From NCBI RefSeq assembly GCF_001659605.2, contig NC_035172.2:14695051-14759050 (forward strand): 64,000 nucleotides of DNA. Direction: 5' to 3'. The DNA comes from Manihot esculenta (Eukaryota; Streptophyta; Magnoliopsida; Malpighiales; Euphorbiaceae). How positions within the stretch are numbered: position 1 is the first letter of the stretch; every line of letters begins with the position of its first letter. The translations under genes were made by a program, and so were the position numbers. A model generated the notes under the pieces. That model did no database searches and was not told where the DNA came from. It saw only the letters and a list, made by a program, of their open reading frames with translations. Shown piece by piece: positions 22,488 through 33,600 of this stretch.

Positions 22488-23652
22488 GTTTTTCTCTTTC
22501 TTTAGTTGCTCTAGGAGCCGTCGAGAGGTTGAGTTGATAGCTTCTGGGCTAGAGTGTTCTCTTTGGGTCAGTGGACCCGAGTGTGGTCCATCTGTGGCAG
22601 AGTCAGTCTGCTGGTTCAGTTCTGTGATAGTTGAGGGTAGATGCCTTTCACCCGACTTTGAGGTCCTAGACTTAACTGTCTGGACGTCAATCGAGGGATG
22701 GATCGGTTTCTGCTCGTGGTGCTATCTTGGTCTATAGAGACAAGGTAGTTAAGTTCAGAGGACAGGATGGGTCAGAGGTTTTCTTCTGAGAGAACACAGT
22801 AGGGATGCCTAGAGGTTTGATGTCAGCCTATCAGGTTCGTAGGGTACGTAGGAGGGGTTGTCAGAGGGTTCTAACTCTTGTTTGAGAGTTTAGCAGTCAG
22901 GTCCGGGAACCAGCCTCAGTGCCAGTTGTAGAGAGAAAGTCTTAGATGTTTTCCCAGACGAGTTGTCAGGTTACCACCTGTCAGGGAGTTAGAGTTGAGC
23001 ATAGGAGTGGTGTCTGGACCTAGAACCATTTCTTTCCTTCCCTACAGGATGGCGCCTGCGTAGAGAGAGGTAGTAGTCAGAGTAGGGGCGAGACTTGGTA
23101 GACAAGGGTTTTATCCGACCTAGTACCTTGCCCTGGAGTGTTCCAGTGTTGTTGTGGGAAACGAAGGATGAATCCTCGAGACTTTGTAACAATTGTAAGC
23201 AGTTGACCAAGGTCACTACCAAGGGCAGGTATTCCCATGCAGGATGGATGATTTATTGGAACAGCTAGTAGGAGCTGTTTGTTTTCCAAGATAGATCTGA
23301 AATCCGGGTACTACCTGCGAGAGTTAGCGTTCGTGTTGGGTTAGCAGTGAGAAAAAGCCAGTTAGTGAAGATGAAGAGAAAAGAGAAAGGATCAGAGTAG
23401 CGCAGTGAAAGCGTATGGAGTTCAGGAGTAGGTTGGGTATTGCTAAGGTGTTTCTTTTGGTAAAAGGTGTGCCTGGAAGACCCGGGAGTTATTACTCCAG
23501 CAGTACCCGTGCGTCTCTCTTTTAGGAGAGAGGTTTTTAGGTTCTGCTTGCTTGTTTGCTTACATGTTCATGTATGATTGATGTTATGCTTTATGCTATG
23601 CCTGTTTGTTTGTGGAACATTCGGGGACGAATGTTCTTAAAGGGGGGAAGAA
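22488..23652 (+). other. Element C scrambled pol remains and polypurine tract
   Basis: About 1.1 kb of degenerate protease and RT pieces: the region of [12 protein letters not shown] and AESVCW near 22550-22610, short RT-like stretches such as FSKIDLKSGYY near 23290-23320, then a chromodomain-tail remnant (TRELLLQQYP) near 23480-23510. No open frame covers a domain. A GGACGAATGTTCTTAAAGGGG block with the polypurine run at about 23639-23650 precedes the 3' LTR. Confidence 0.7.
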
Positions 23653-26208
23653 TGTAATACCCAGCTAGATTCCGGCATCTGAATCCCTACTTTCCGGCAG
23701 AATCTCCGTTGGAATCTGGAATTTTGAAGATGTCAGAGTCTTCTAGAGGGGTAAAATGTATTTTCTAAAATGTTTTCACAATGATTTCATGGTTTTAAAT
23801 GAAAATGAATTGAGTTTTGAAAAGAAAAGACCAAGGAGGCATTTGCCAGGTTCGGCCGCCGAAAGTGAAGTTCGGCCGCCGAACATGGAAAGGCTTCGGG
23901 AGCGCCTTTGGCCTCCGAAAGTCTTGTTTGAACGAGCCAAGGTTCGACCGCCGAAAGTCAAGTTCGGCCTCCGAACATGCATGAGTTTAGGGGGCACGTT
24001 AGGCTGCCGAAGGTCTCTGACCAGGCCACCTATAAAGGGCCCTCAGATCGGAAATGGGCGAGTTTTCTCCCCATTCTCGAGCTCAAGTGAGTTTTTGTCC
24101 TCCCTTGGCCATTCCTATGTTTTTCTTCATCTCCTTCATGTTTTCATGAGTTCCATGGTTATTTTGAAGAGTTTTTAAAGCTTAGATCGAAGTTTTGGGA
24201 GCTTGGAGCTTTTGGAGCTTGGATTCTCCACACCTCCGAGTTAGAGATCACGCAACCCTCGATCTTCAAGAGGTAAGTGTAGATCTTTGCTTTCCTAGTG
24301 TCTTTTGAAGTTTTATGAAGGTTTTAATGGTAGAGTATGGGTAGATATGCATGTTAGGATTTATGTGGGTTTTATGCCCAATGCATGTTATGTAATGCTC
24401 ATGTATGTTTATATGATGCTTTGTTAAATGTTTACGATAGGTTATGCATGTGGGAGAATGTATGCATGATTGGGAAAGAGCAAGTGAGGTTATGGGTTGT
24501 TTTGATGGTTTTGGCCTATGTGGGTCATAAGCTATCTATGTATGTTTTGATGTTGTTTTTGGAGTTTAATCAAGCTATTAAGCTCCTTTGTGCATGGTTA
24601 AAGGTTTATGCATGTTTTGGTAAGGTTGGGTGCTTGTTTTGGGGTGTTGGAAGGTTTGGGAGGCTTGAATGCATGAGAAGCTGAGTTCTGCCCTTCTGGG
24701 AAGAACTCAGGTTCGGCCGCCGAAAGTGGTTTCGGCCGCCGAACCTGCCTTTGGATACATGGTTTGGCCGCCTAACCTTGCCCCCGAAAGTTGAGTTTTG
24801 GCTTGAAAGCAGACTTTCGGCCGCCGCAGGGAGGATTCGGCCGCCGAAAGTGCCTGACTTTCGTCTCTGGAGAGGGACTTTCGGCCGCCGAAGGTGCCAC
24901 CAAAAGTGCCCGAGTTTCGTCTCTGGAGGGAGGATTCGGCCGCCGAAGGTGCCGCCGAAAGTGCCCTGTCCAGCCTTTTCAAGGTTGTTTTCTATGCATG
25001 TTTAAGTGATGTTTTAAGGGGTTTTTAGGTAGTTGTTTATGAGTTGTTTAGAGTGTGTTGGCACCTCATTCGAGTCCACCTGTGTAGGATCGGATCCGAG
25101 GGAACGAGGAGGCCATCAGTGTTAGCTGTTGCCGAGTCAGTCAGCGTCGGCCAGAGGTGAGTAGAACTAACTTAATCTTTTATTTTACGAAATCAAATGC
25201 CTAAAGCATGTTCACGCATCATGTTTATATGTAATAGGTTGATTGCACTAGTTACACGAATGTGAAGCATTGCATTATTTACTGTTGATGGAGATTGGAC
25301 CAAGGACGACCCCACTAGCCCGAGAGATGTTGTGAGACCTGGCTGGGCCAGGCATACATTTACAGTTGTTGTAAGACCTGGCTGGGCCAGGCATACGAAG
25401 GTTGTGAGACCCGGCCGGGCCGGGCATACTGAGACTGGAAGGGATGTTTTGGGGTTGGGTCCAATCCGTGATATGATTTGTTTGTGCTATGACGCATTTC
25501 ATGAAAGCATGTAATTAATGAACTGTTTTCTTTGTTTCTACTCATTGGGCTTTTTAGCTCACCCCTCTCCCCTAACCCCAGTTTTGCAGGTCAGTGGTAG
25601 GACAGGAAGACGTCAAGGGTAAAGGTCTTGCTGATGTAATAGTATTAGATTAGCGTTTTAGTGTGGACATGTCTTGTAAACTGAGATAATGGATTGTAAT
25701 GTAAAGTTATGTTTATGGATTAGTACTGTGCTTGGCCCTAAGACTTGGTTAGTCCCTGGTTAATACATGATGTATGTTATGAAAAGTTTTAATGTTGAGT
25801 TGTGTTGAACTGAACTTGTGGCATGTGTTGTTTACCACTTCAGAGTTTGATGAGGACCTTAGTGGAGGTCTTATGTTTGTGGTTTGATGCATGCACAGGT
25901 TAGGTTTGGTTCTTTGGATGTGACTCCGGCTTGATGTATGTTATGTAGACCCAGCTAGAGTTTTGATGAGGGCTCTAGTAGGGGGGTCCTTTTATGTTTT
26001 CAGTTATGTCGCATACAGGTCAGGTTCGGTTTGTACATCAGATGTTTGAGTTTTTATGTTAAAGTTTTGATCATGTATGGGATTTGACCAGGTGATAGGA
26101 GGTATGTTTGGCTTGCTACGGGTCCCGGCGGCCTTAAGCCGATCTGGATCCTAGCGCCGGTAACGGGTTCGGGCCGTTACAGAGGGGTATCGGTTCCGGG
26201 TCGTTACA
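23653..26208 (+). repeat. 3' LTR of element C (2556 bp)
   Basis: Nearly identical to 18848-21395. It has a 9-bp expansion (an extra TTTGGAGCT unit near 24205-24215). TATA box at 24031; conserved donor AAGAG|GTAAGT at 24272/24273; exon-like block 25088-25156; triple hairpin repeat about 25330-25430. Several palindrome units differ from the 5' LTR by single C/T or G/A changes (for example GGTTCGACCGCC near 23942). Confidence 0.9.
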
Positions 26209-26695
26209 AATTAGGGTTTGGAATCCCTATTTTGACTTGGTCTTTGTGGTCTTTAATTCCTCTTTTGTCTTTGAATTTTGTTGTAGATGGAATTCTTTTG
26301 GTAGAAGGACATCCTCGTGACTTTTGGATTTGAGTTGGTGGTGTTTGAGGTGGATTTGGACTTCTTTTCTTTTTGAATCTGATTTTTCCCCTTTTTCCCT
26401 CTCTGCTGTCGGTTTCTGCTGTCAATGTGATTGGGGTGGGTGATTTGGGCAAATCACTTGCCCCAATCGCTTTCTGTGAGTCAGTCCAGTTTTTAGCTTT
26501 TTGTCTCTGCGAGTGATTTGGCCAAATCACTTTGACCCCATCACTTTTCCAGCCTTTTCTGCACTTTTTCTCCAATTTTCCAATTTCTTCCTTTCTGTAA
26601 AAACAAGATAAAATCCATAAATTAAGCTGAAAAATGTGTAAATAAGCAATAATAAAGATAATAAAAATGTGGCTATTTTATGTTTGATCAGTCTT

Positions 26696-28051
26696 CATTA
26701 CTGGTAGGCAGAGCTAACACCGGTGCTGACGTCAACTTTTTCTTCAGCTCTTCAAAGCTTTCCTCGCACTGATCAGACCACACAAACCTCTGATTCTTCT
26801 GGGTCAACCTGGTCATAGGAGAGGCAATTCTAGAGAAGTCCTGGACGAACCTCCTGTAGTAACCTGCCAAACCCAGAAAGCTTTTAATCTCTGTCACTGT
26901 AGTGGGTCTAGGCCAGTTGGCTACAGCCTCTACCTTCTTGGGATCCACTTCAATTCCCTTTTCTGACACAACATGTCCCAAGAAGGAAATGCTCCTCAAC
27001 CGGAACTCACACTTGGAGAACTTGGCATACAAGCCGTGCTCCCTAAGGGTCTGCAAAACTATCCTCAGATGATGGGCATGCTTCTCTGCATTTCTGGAAA
27101 ATACTAAGATATCATCAATGAAGACAATAACAAAGTGATCCAGATACTGGCTAAAAACTCTGTTCATGAGGTCCATGAATGCTGCAGGGGCATTGGTCAG
27201 CCCGAACGGCATTACTAGGAACTCATAATGCCCATATCTGGTCCTGAATGCCGTTTTCGGCACATCTTCTTCTCTGATTCTCAGCTGGTGATACCCGGAT
27301 CTCAGATCTATTTTAGAGAAACAACCTACTCCTGCTAGCTGGTCAAATAGATCGTCGATCCTAGGTAACGGGTACTTATTCTTGGTAGTGACTTTGTTCA
27401 ACTGCCTGTAGTCGATACAAAGTCTCAAGGATCCATCCTTCTTCTTTACAAACAGCACTGGAGCACCCCAAGGTGAGGTACTCGGTCGGATGAAACCCTT
27501 GTCTACCAACTCTTGCAACTGCTCCTTTAGCTCCTTCAGCTCTACTGGTGCCATCCTGTAGGGAGGGATAGAGATTGGTCTGGTTCCAGGCAACACTTCT
27601 ATTTCAAACTCTATCTCCCTAGCAGGTGGTAGTCCTGGAAGTTCGTTTGGAAAGACATCTGGAAACTCTCTAACCACGAGCACTGAGGCGGGCTCCCTAA
27701 CCTGACTATCAAGCTCTCTCACATGAGCTAGAAACCCCTGACAACCTCTCCTGAGCAACCTACGAGCCTGTAGGGCTGATATCAGACCTCTAGGTGTACC
27801 CCTCCTATCTCCTCTGAAGGCAACCTCTGACCCATCCTGATCTCTAAACCTGACTACCTTGTCTCTGCAGTCCAAGGTAGCACCATGAGTAAATAGCCAA
27901 TCCATCCCTAGAATGACATCAAAATCTGTCAAGCCTAGAACCACAAGGTCAACTGGAAGGCATCTACCCTCAACAAACACTGGACTGTATCGGCAGACTG
28001 ACTCTGCCACTGATGGATCACACTTGGGTTCACTGACCCAAAGGGAACACT
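26696..28051 (-). CDS. Element A pol, first part: protease end and reverse transcriptase
   Basis: Open throughout on the minus strand. It holds the C-terminal half of protease (VILGMDWL, the conserved late motif of gypsy proteases) and the full RT core: [50 protein letters not shown], the catalytic [31 protein letters not shown]. Upstream, the protease active site is across element D at about 38090-38110 (DPGASHSF). Downstream, the frame runs into the RNase H part at 12381. Confidence 0.88.
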
Positions 28052-28056
28052 CTAAC

Positions 28057-30371
28057 TGTAATACCCGGCTAGACTCCGGTATCAGAATTCCTACCGTCCG
28101 GTGGAATCTCGGATGTCGAAAACCTCTAGAAGGGTAAAATCATGTTTTCATAAAACGTTTTAATGTATTTTACGGTTTAAAACAAGAAAGGAAATGAGTT
28201 TTGTATGAAAATAGCCTTGGAGAAAGATTCAGGTTCGGCCGCCGAACATGCATGCGCTTCGGGAGTGCTTTAGGCCCCCGAAGGCATAAGTGAGGAAAGT
28301 CCAGGTTCGGCTGCTCAACCTTATGTTCGGCCGCCGAACATGGCATGCATGCGGAGGCACGTTAGGCCCCCGAAAGTGGCCTGGCCAGCCACCTATAAAG
28401 GGGTCCCCATGTCCGAACGGGCGAGCTTTTCTCCCCATTTTTGGCCAAGGTGAGTCTCCGCCTCCCTCACGCCGATCTTGAGTTCTTTCTTCAAATCTTT
28501 CATGATTTTTATGAGTTTTTACCTTTGTTTTGAAGATATTTGAACAAAAGAGCAAGTTTTGGAACTTGGAGACCCAAGGAGCGAGATCTCCCCCATCTCC
28601 GAGTTAGATCGTCTCTCCTCTCGATCTTCAAGAGGTAAGAGTAGATCCATACTTCTTTTTATGTTTTAAACGAGTTTTATGAAGTTTGATGGGGTAGAAA
28701 TGCATGTTTAGGTTTGTATTGAGTTTATGGGTCTATGTTATGTTTATGAGCAATATGGGTAGTATGTGTATGTTTGATGTGTTTTGGTTGGGGTTTAAGT
28801 TAGTTTGAGACCCCTATGTGCTTGTTAGCTTGAGTTTGCATGTTGTAGAATAGGTAAATGCATGTGTGAATAGTTTGAGAGGTATTTGTGCATGGAAGAG
28901 GCTGAGTTCTGCCCTTGGGAAGAACTCAGGTTCGGCAGCCGAAGGCTCTTTCGGCCGCCGAACCTGCCTATGGAGGCCAACTTTTGGCTGCAGGGCCCCC
29001 GAAAGTGGACTTTCGGCTCTGGAAGGGAGTTTCGGCCGCCGAAGGTGCTGCCGAACATGCATGAGTTTCGTCTCTGGAGAGAACCTTCGGCCGTCGAAAG
29101 TGCCGCCGAAGGTGCATGACTTTCGGCTCTAGAGGGACTTTCGGCCGCCGAATCTGCCGCCGAAAGTGCCCTATTCAGCCTTCTTTTGCATGATTTATGT
29201 GATTGTTTCATGGTGTTTTAGGGGGTTTTTGGGGAGTATTTTAGAGTCATGTTCATGTTTGTTTGGTCCCTCATTTGAGTCCACCTGTGTAGGTTCGGAC
29301 CCGAGGAACCGAGGACCCCAGCAGTGAGTCAGCTGCTTCAGAGTCTTGTCAGAGCTAGCCTAAGGTGAGTGGAATAACTGTTTATGCTTTAAAGTAAATA
29401 AATCAGTTCTTAGCATGATTCATGCATCATGAATGCCATGAGATATATTAGGGTGCTTGCATTAGAATTCACGAGTATGTTGCATTGCATAATATGATGA
29501 TGATGTGGATGGGTGTTGGATGATCCTTTAGTCCTCGTATGATATGATGTGATATGATATGGTATGGTATGGAAGTTCAGGTCGAGGCCCATTTTATGCC
29601 CCTAGCACTATGTTAAGAGAAAGACCAGGTCAAGGCCCATTCTACGCCCCTGGCACTATAGGAATGTTATGTTATGTATGTTATGCTAAGAGAAAGACCA
29701 GGTCGAGGCCCATTCTACGCCCCTGGCACTATTGGTTATGTTGAGGACTATTGGTGACAAAACCATCCTTGATGTGACTTGTCTGTGATGTGATGCATTT
29801 CATTATAGCATATGATTTAAATGTTTTATTATTCTATCACTGGGCTCTAGTAGCTCACCCCACTCCCTTAACCCCAGGTTTGCAGGTACGGGTTAGACCA
29901 GGAGGTCAAGAAGAGTAAAGTCATGGTCATGTAATAGCTAGTGGTGGACATGATAAGTATTGAAATGTAATGAATAGTATTAATTAGTTATGTAATATAA
30001 TAATGTCATTGAGGATTATAGTTGTGCTTGACCCTAGTTTGTATGTTAATCCCTTTGTTTACATGATCTTTCAAATGTAATAGTTTAATGATGTTTTAAG
30101 TAAGCCAAACTCACTATATGTTATGTTACCCCATTAGAGCTTTGTTGAGGACTCCAGTGTGGGGTTGATGATTATGTATACGAATAGTACATGCACAGGT
30201 TGAATTTGGTGATTGAATGAAAAGAAAAGTTCAAAATTTTCATGTATGTGTTGATCATGTATGGGATTAAACAGGTTTACAGGATGAATGTTTGGCTTGC
30301 TACGGGTCCCGGCGGCCTTGAGTCGATCTGGATCCTAGCGCCGGTAGCGGTGCGATTTCCAGATCGTTACA
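28057..30371 (+). repeat. 5' LTR of element D (2315 bp)
   Basis: TGTAATACCC...ATCGTTACA. TATA box at 28394-28399 (ACCTATAAAGG). Palindromic TTCGGCCGCCGAA motifs lie upstream (28232-28340) and in a larger array at 28929-29165. Conserved donor AAGAG|GTAAG at 28634/28635. Exon-like block 29293-29364. Three tandem units of (A)GGTCGAGGCCCATTCTACGC type at about 29572-29732. The pyrimidine-rich tract plus TTTGCAG acceptor ends at about 29885. Confidence 0.9.
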
Positions 30372-30374
30372 GAT

Positions 30375-30386
30375 TGGTATCAGAGC
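30375..30386 (+). other. Primer binding site of element D (initiator tRNA-Met)
   Basis: TGGTATCAGAGC three bases inside the 5' LTR end; the sequence downstream to 30642 is an untranslated leader ending in the acceptor-like GCTGTTTTTCAG just before the gag ATG. Confidence 0.88.
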
Positions 30387-30642
30387 CTTAGGTTCATATG
30401 GTCGGACCTAGAAAGTGTCGGGCTCATAGAGGTTATAGAAGGTCAAGCACAATAGGAAAATCATGTCCACTAGGATAGGATGTAGAGTCCTGTCTTGAAT
30501 GATGATGTGAAATGCCATGATTATATGCATGTGCATTAATGATATGCTATGCATGTCATGTATGTGATGTGGGTTCATGTGTTTGCGCATGAACCATTTG
30601 ATGCTAATGTTATGCTATGTGTGCTGTTTTTCAGTAAACAGG

Positions 30643-33600
30643 ATGAGAGGAACTCGTCGATCTGCACGATTTACTGGAGTACCACCGGAGGATGAGGGCA
30701 TGAGTGCCCGTCCCCCTGCATTGCCAAGGGCAATGTCTAGCAGGTCTAGCAGGGAAAGAGCAGTGAGAGACCCTAGAAGGTCTTTGGATATGAACAGAAG
30801 CAGATCAGTAAGGGGAACAGTTCAAGGAGGAATGTCAGAGGATGTGGGGGATGATATGGATGTGGATCAGAGGAGGGATGGCAGTCTTGGAGTGAGTACG
30901 TCGGAAGAGGGCATGGGAGAGTCCAAGGAGGCACTCAGGCCTCGGGATTTGTTCAGCCGCCCCAGTACCCACCCTTTTCTCAGAATCCCGAGTATTCGAT
31001 GGGAGGTACATCGGATTACCCCAGCTTTAGCCCTTACCACTCCCACATGCCATACCCACCTTTCTACCCACCATACCCATAATACCCTATGTACCCACCC
31101 CCATCTTTCTACCCAGGTACAGCAAACCCTACCCTAGGGGATGCTGCACCTCCTTCACCACCAGCAGCACCTACTGTCCTAGAAACCCAAGATGACCGAC
31201 TACATGAAGTTGGGTGCTCCCCAGTATGAAACCGGTGATGACCCGTTTGTGTATCTTGAGAGGGTCAGAACGATTACAGATGAGATAGGAGCTGATGACA
31301 GTAGAGCCATTCAGATGGCTGGGTTCACAATAAAATGCAAGAAGGCCCGAGAGTGGTTTAAAAACTATGTGAACCCGAGGTTGGACAGCCTATCATGGGA
31401 GGAGTTTGCAAATGAGTTTGCAGGATGGGCTTTCCCTGACAGTTCAAGGGAGTTGAAGATGATTGAATTTGAGCAGTTAAGGCAGTCAGATGAGATGAGT
31501 GTGGATGAGTATACAGATAGATTCTTGGAGCTGTTGCCGTTTGCTGGGCAGAATCTAGATACAGATCAGAAGAAGTCAAGGAGGTATATCATGAGGCTCC
31601 ATTCCAGGTATTCCTCCTTGATTCAGTGAGCAGAGAGGGAGAGTTTCCATGCCATTGTGGATATGGCTCGGAGGATGGAGGCTAGTGTAATCATCGAAGG
31701 GAAAGTTAAGCAGTCAGTAGCACAGCCTTCTGGTTCCAAGACCCCAGGTGGGGGAAGGTTAGACCCTTCTTCTTTGAGTGCAGCAGCTTCAGGCAGTAAA
31801 AAGTGGGGTAAGGCCAAGTCTAAGAAGAACAAGTTCTGGAGCAAGATCAAGTCAGGTCTGGGATTGGGAAGTGACTCAAGCTCAGGTGCAGATAATGCAG
31901 TATGCAGGAAGTGTGGGAAGCTGCACAAGGGTGTATGTCTGGTTGGGACGACAGCCTGCTTCAGATGTGGGCAGGAGGGACACATGGCTTGGGAGTGTCC
32001 TAGAGCAGCTTTTATGGCGCAGTCTCAGCAAACAGCCTCTGGTAATGTGGCTCAACCAGTAGCTCCAGCCGCGACTCAGGCCAGTGGCAGAGGCAGAGGG
32101 AGAGGGGCAGCCTCTTCTTCAGCGGGTTTCAGAGGTGAAGGTCCATCAGCCCCAGCACGGATCTTCACAATGACACAGCAGGAGGCAAATGCATCAAACA
32201 CAGTGGTGTCAGGTAATCTCATCATTGGTTGTTCTGATGTTTATGCCTTAATGGACCCTGGTGCATCTCATTCTTTCATTGCTCCGAGGGCCGTCGAGAG
32301 GTTGGGTTTGATGGTCTCTGGGTTAGAGTGTCCCCTATGGGTCAGTGGACCCAAGTGTGACCTGTCAGTGGCAGAGTCAGTCTGCCAGTATAGTCCAGTT
32401 TTTGTTGAGGGGAGATGCCTTTCTGTCGACCTTGTGGTTCTAGATTTGACAGATTTTGATGTCATTCTAGGGATGGATTGGCTATCTGCCCATGGTGCTA
32501 CCTTGGACTGCAGAGACAAGGTAGTCAAGTTTAGATGTCAGGATGGGTCAGAGGTTGTCTTCAGAGGAGACAGGGAGAGTACACCTAGAGGCTTGATATC
32601 AGCCCTTCAGGCTCGTAGGCTGCTCAGGAGGGGTTGTCAGGGTTTTTTAGCTCATGTGAGAGAGCTGGATAGTCATGTTAGAGAGCCCGCCTTAGTGCCA
32701 GTGGTCAGTGAGTTCTTAGACGTTTTCCCAGACGAGCTGCCAGGTCTACCACCTGCTAGGGAGATAGAGTTCGAAATTGAGTTGATGCCTGGAACCAGAC
32801 CGATCTCTATCCCTCCCTACAGGATGGCACCAGCAAAATTGAAGGAGCTTAAGGAGCAGTTGCAAGAATTGGTAGATAGAGGCTTCATCTGACCGGGTAC
32901 CTCATCTTGGGGTGCTCCAGTGCTATTTGTGAAAAAGAAGGATGGATCTCTCAGACTTTGTATCGACTACAGGCAGTTGAACAAAGTCACTTCCAAGAAC
33001 AAGTACCCGTTGCCAAGGATCGACGATCTATTCGACCAGCTAGCAGGAGCAGGTTGCTTCTCCAAGATAGATCTGAGATCTGGGTACCATCAGCTGAGGA
33101 TAAGAGAAGAGGATGTACCGAAGACAGCATTTAGAACCAGATATGGGCACTATGAGTTCCTTGTGATGCCGTTCGGGTTAACCAATGCCCCTGCAGCATT
33201 CATGGATCTCATGAATAGAGTGTTTAGCCAATACCTGGATCACTTTGTTATTGTCTTCATAGATGATATCTTAGTGTATTCCAGGAATGCAGAGGAGCAT
33301 GCCCATCATCTGAGGTTAGTTCTGCAAACCTTGAGGGAACACGGCTTGTATGCCAAGTTCTCCAAGTGTGAGTTTTGGTTGAGGAGCATTTCATTCTTGG
33401 GACACGTTGTGTCAGAAAATGGAATCGAGGTAGATCCCAAGAAAGCGGAAGCTGTAGCTAACTGGCCTAGACCCACTACAGTGACAGAGATTAAGAGCTT
33501 ATTGGGTTTGGCAGGTTACTACAGGAGGTTCGTTCAGGACTTCTCTAAGGTTACAGCTCCTATGACCAGACTAACCAAGAAGAACCAGAGGTTTGTGTGG

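Larger units (their letters stand above)
18848..26208 (+). mobile_element. Element C: young non-autonomous Tekay-type element
   Basis: 7361 bp between AATTA duplications (18843-18847 and 26209-26213). Two LTRs of 2548 and 2556 bp surround only 2257 bp of internal DNA. It keeps the primer site (21400-21411), a shortened gag, and a polypurine tract (about 23639-23650), but lost the gag capsid region, most of protease, RT, RNase H and integrase. By eye about 20 substitutions and one 9-bp difference separate the LTRs, fewer than for any other pair here, so this is the youngest insertion; its nesting depth agrees. It must have been mobilised by enzymes from a relative. Confidence 0.92.
12382..26690 (-). 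mobile_element. Element B: Athila-type gypsy element, internally deleted
   Basis: Flanked by the 5-bp duplication GTCTT (12377-12381 and 26691-26695) inside the pol gene of element A. LTR ends are TGATCA... and ...GCTATCA on the minus strand. Internal region 13825-17926 holds a polypurine tract, a decayed gag and protease, and only the start of RT; the rest of RT, RNase H and integrase are absent, so the element depended on others. The primer site matches tRNA-Asp, the usual primer of Athila/Ogre (OTA) elements. Its 5' LTR was itself split by element C (18848-26208). Confidence 0.88.
17927..26690 (-). repeat. 5' LTR of element B, split by element C
   Basis: Two pieces, 17927-18847 and 26214-26690, joined by removing element C and one copy of its AATTA duplication; the net length is about 1398 bp. 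The join falls where the intact 3' LTR reads GTTCAATTAGGGTTTGG. It holds a single copy of the 22-bp unit that is triplicated in the 3' LTR (about 26506-26527). The promoter of element B should lie here; I cannot place its TATA box with confidence. Confidence 0.85.
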
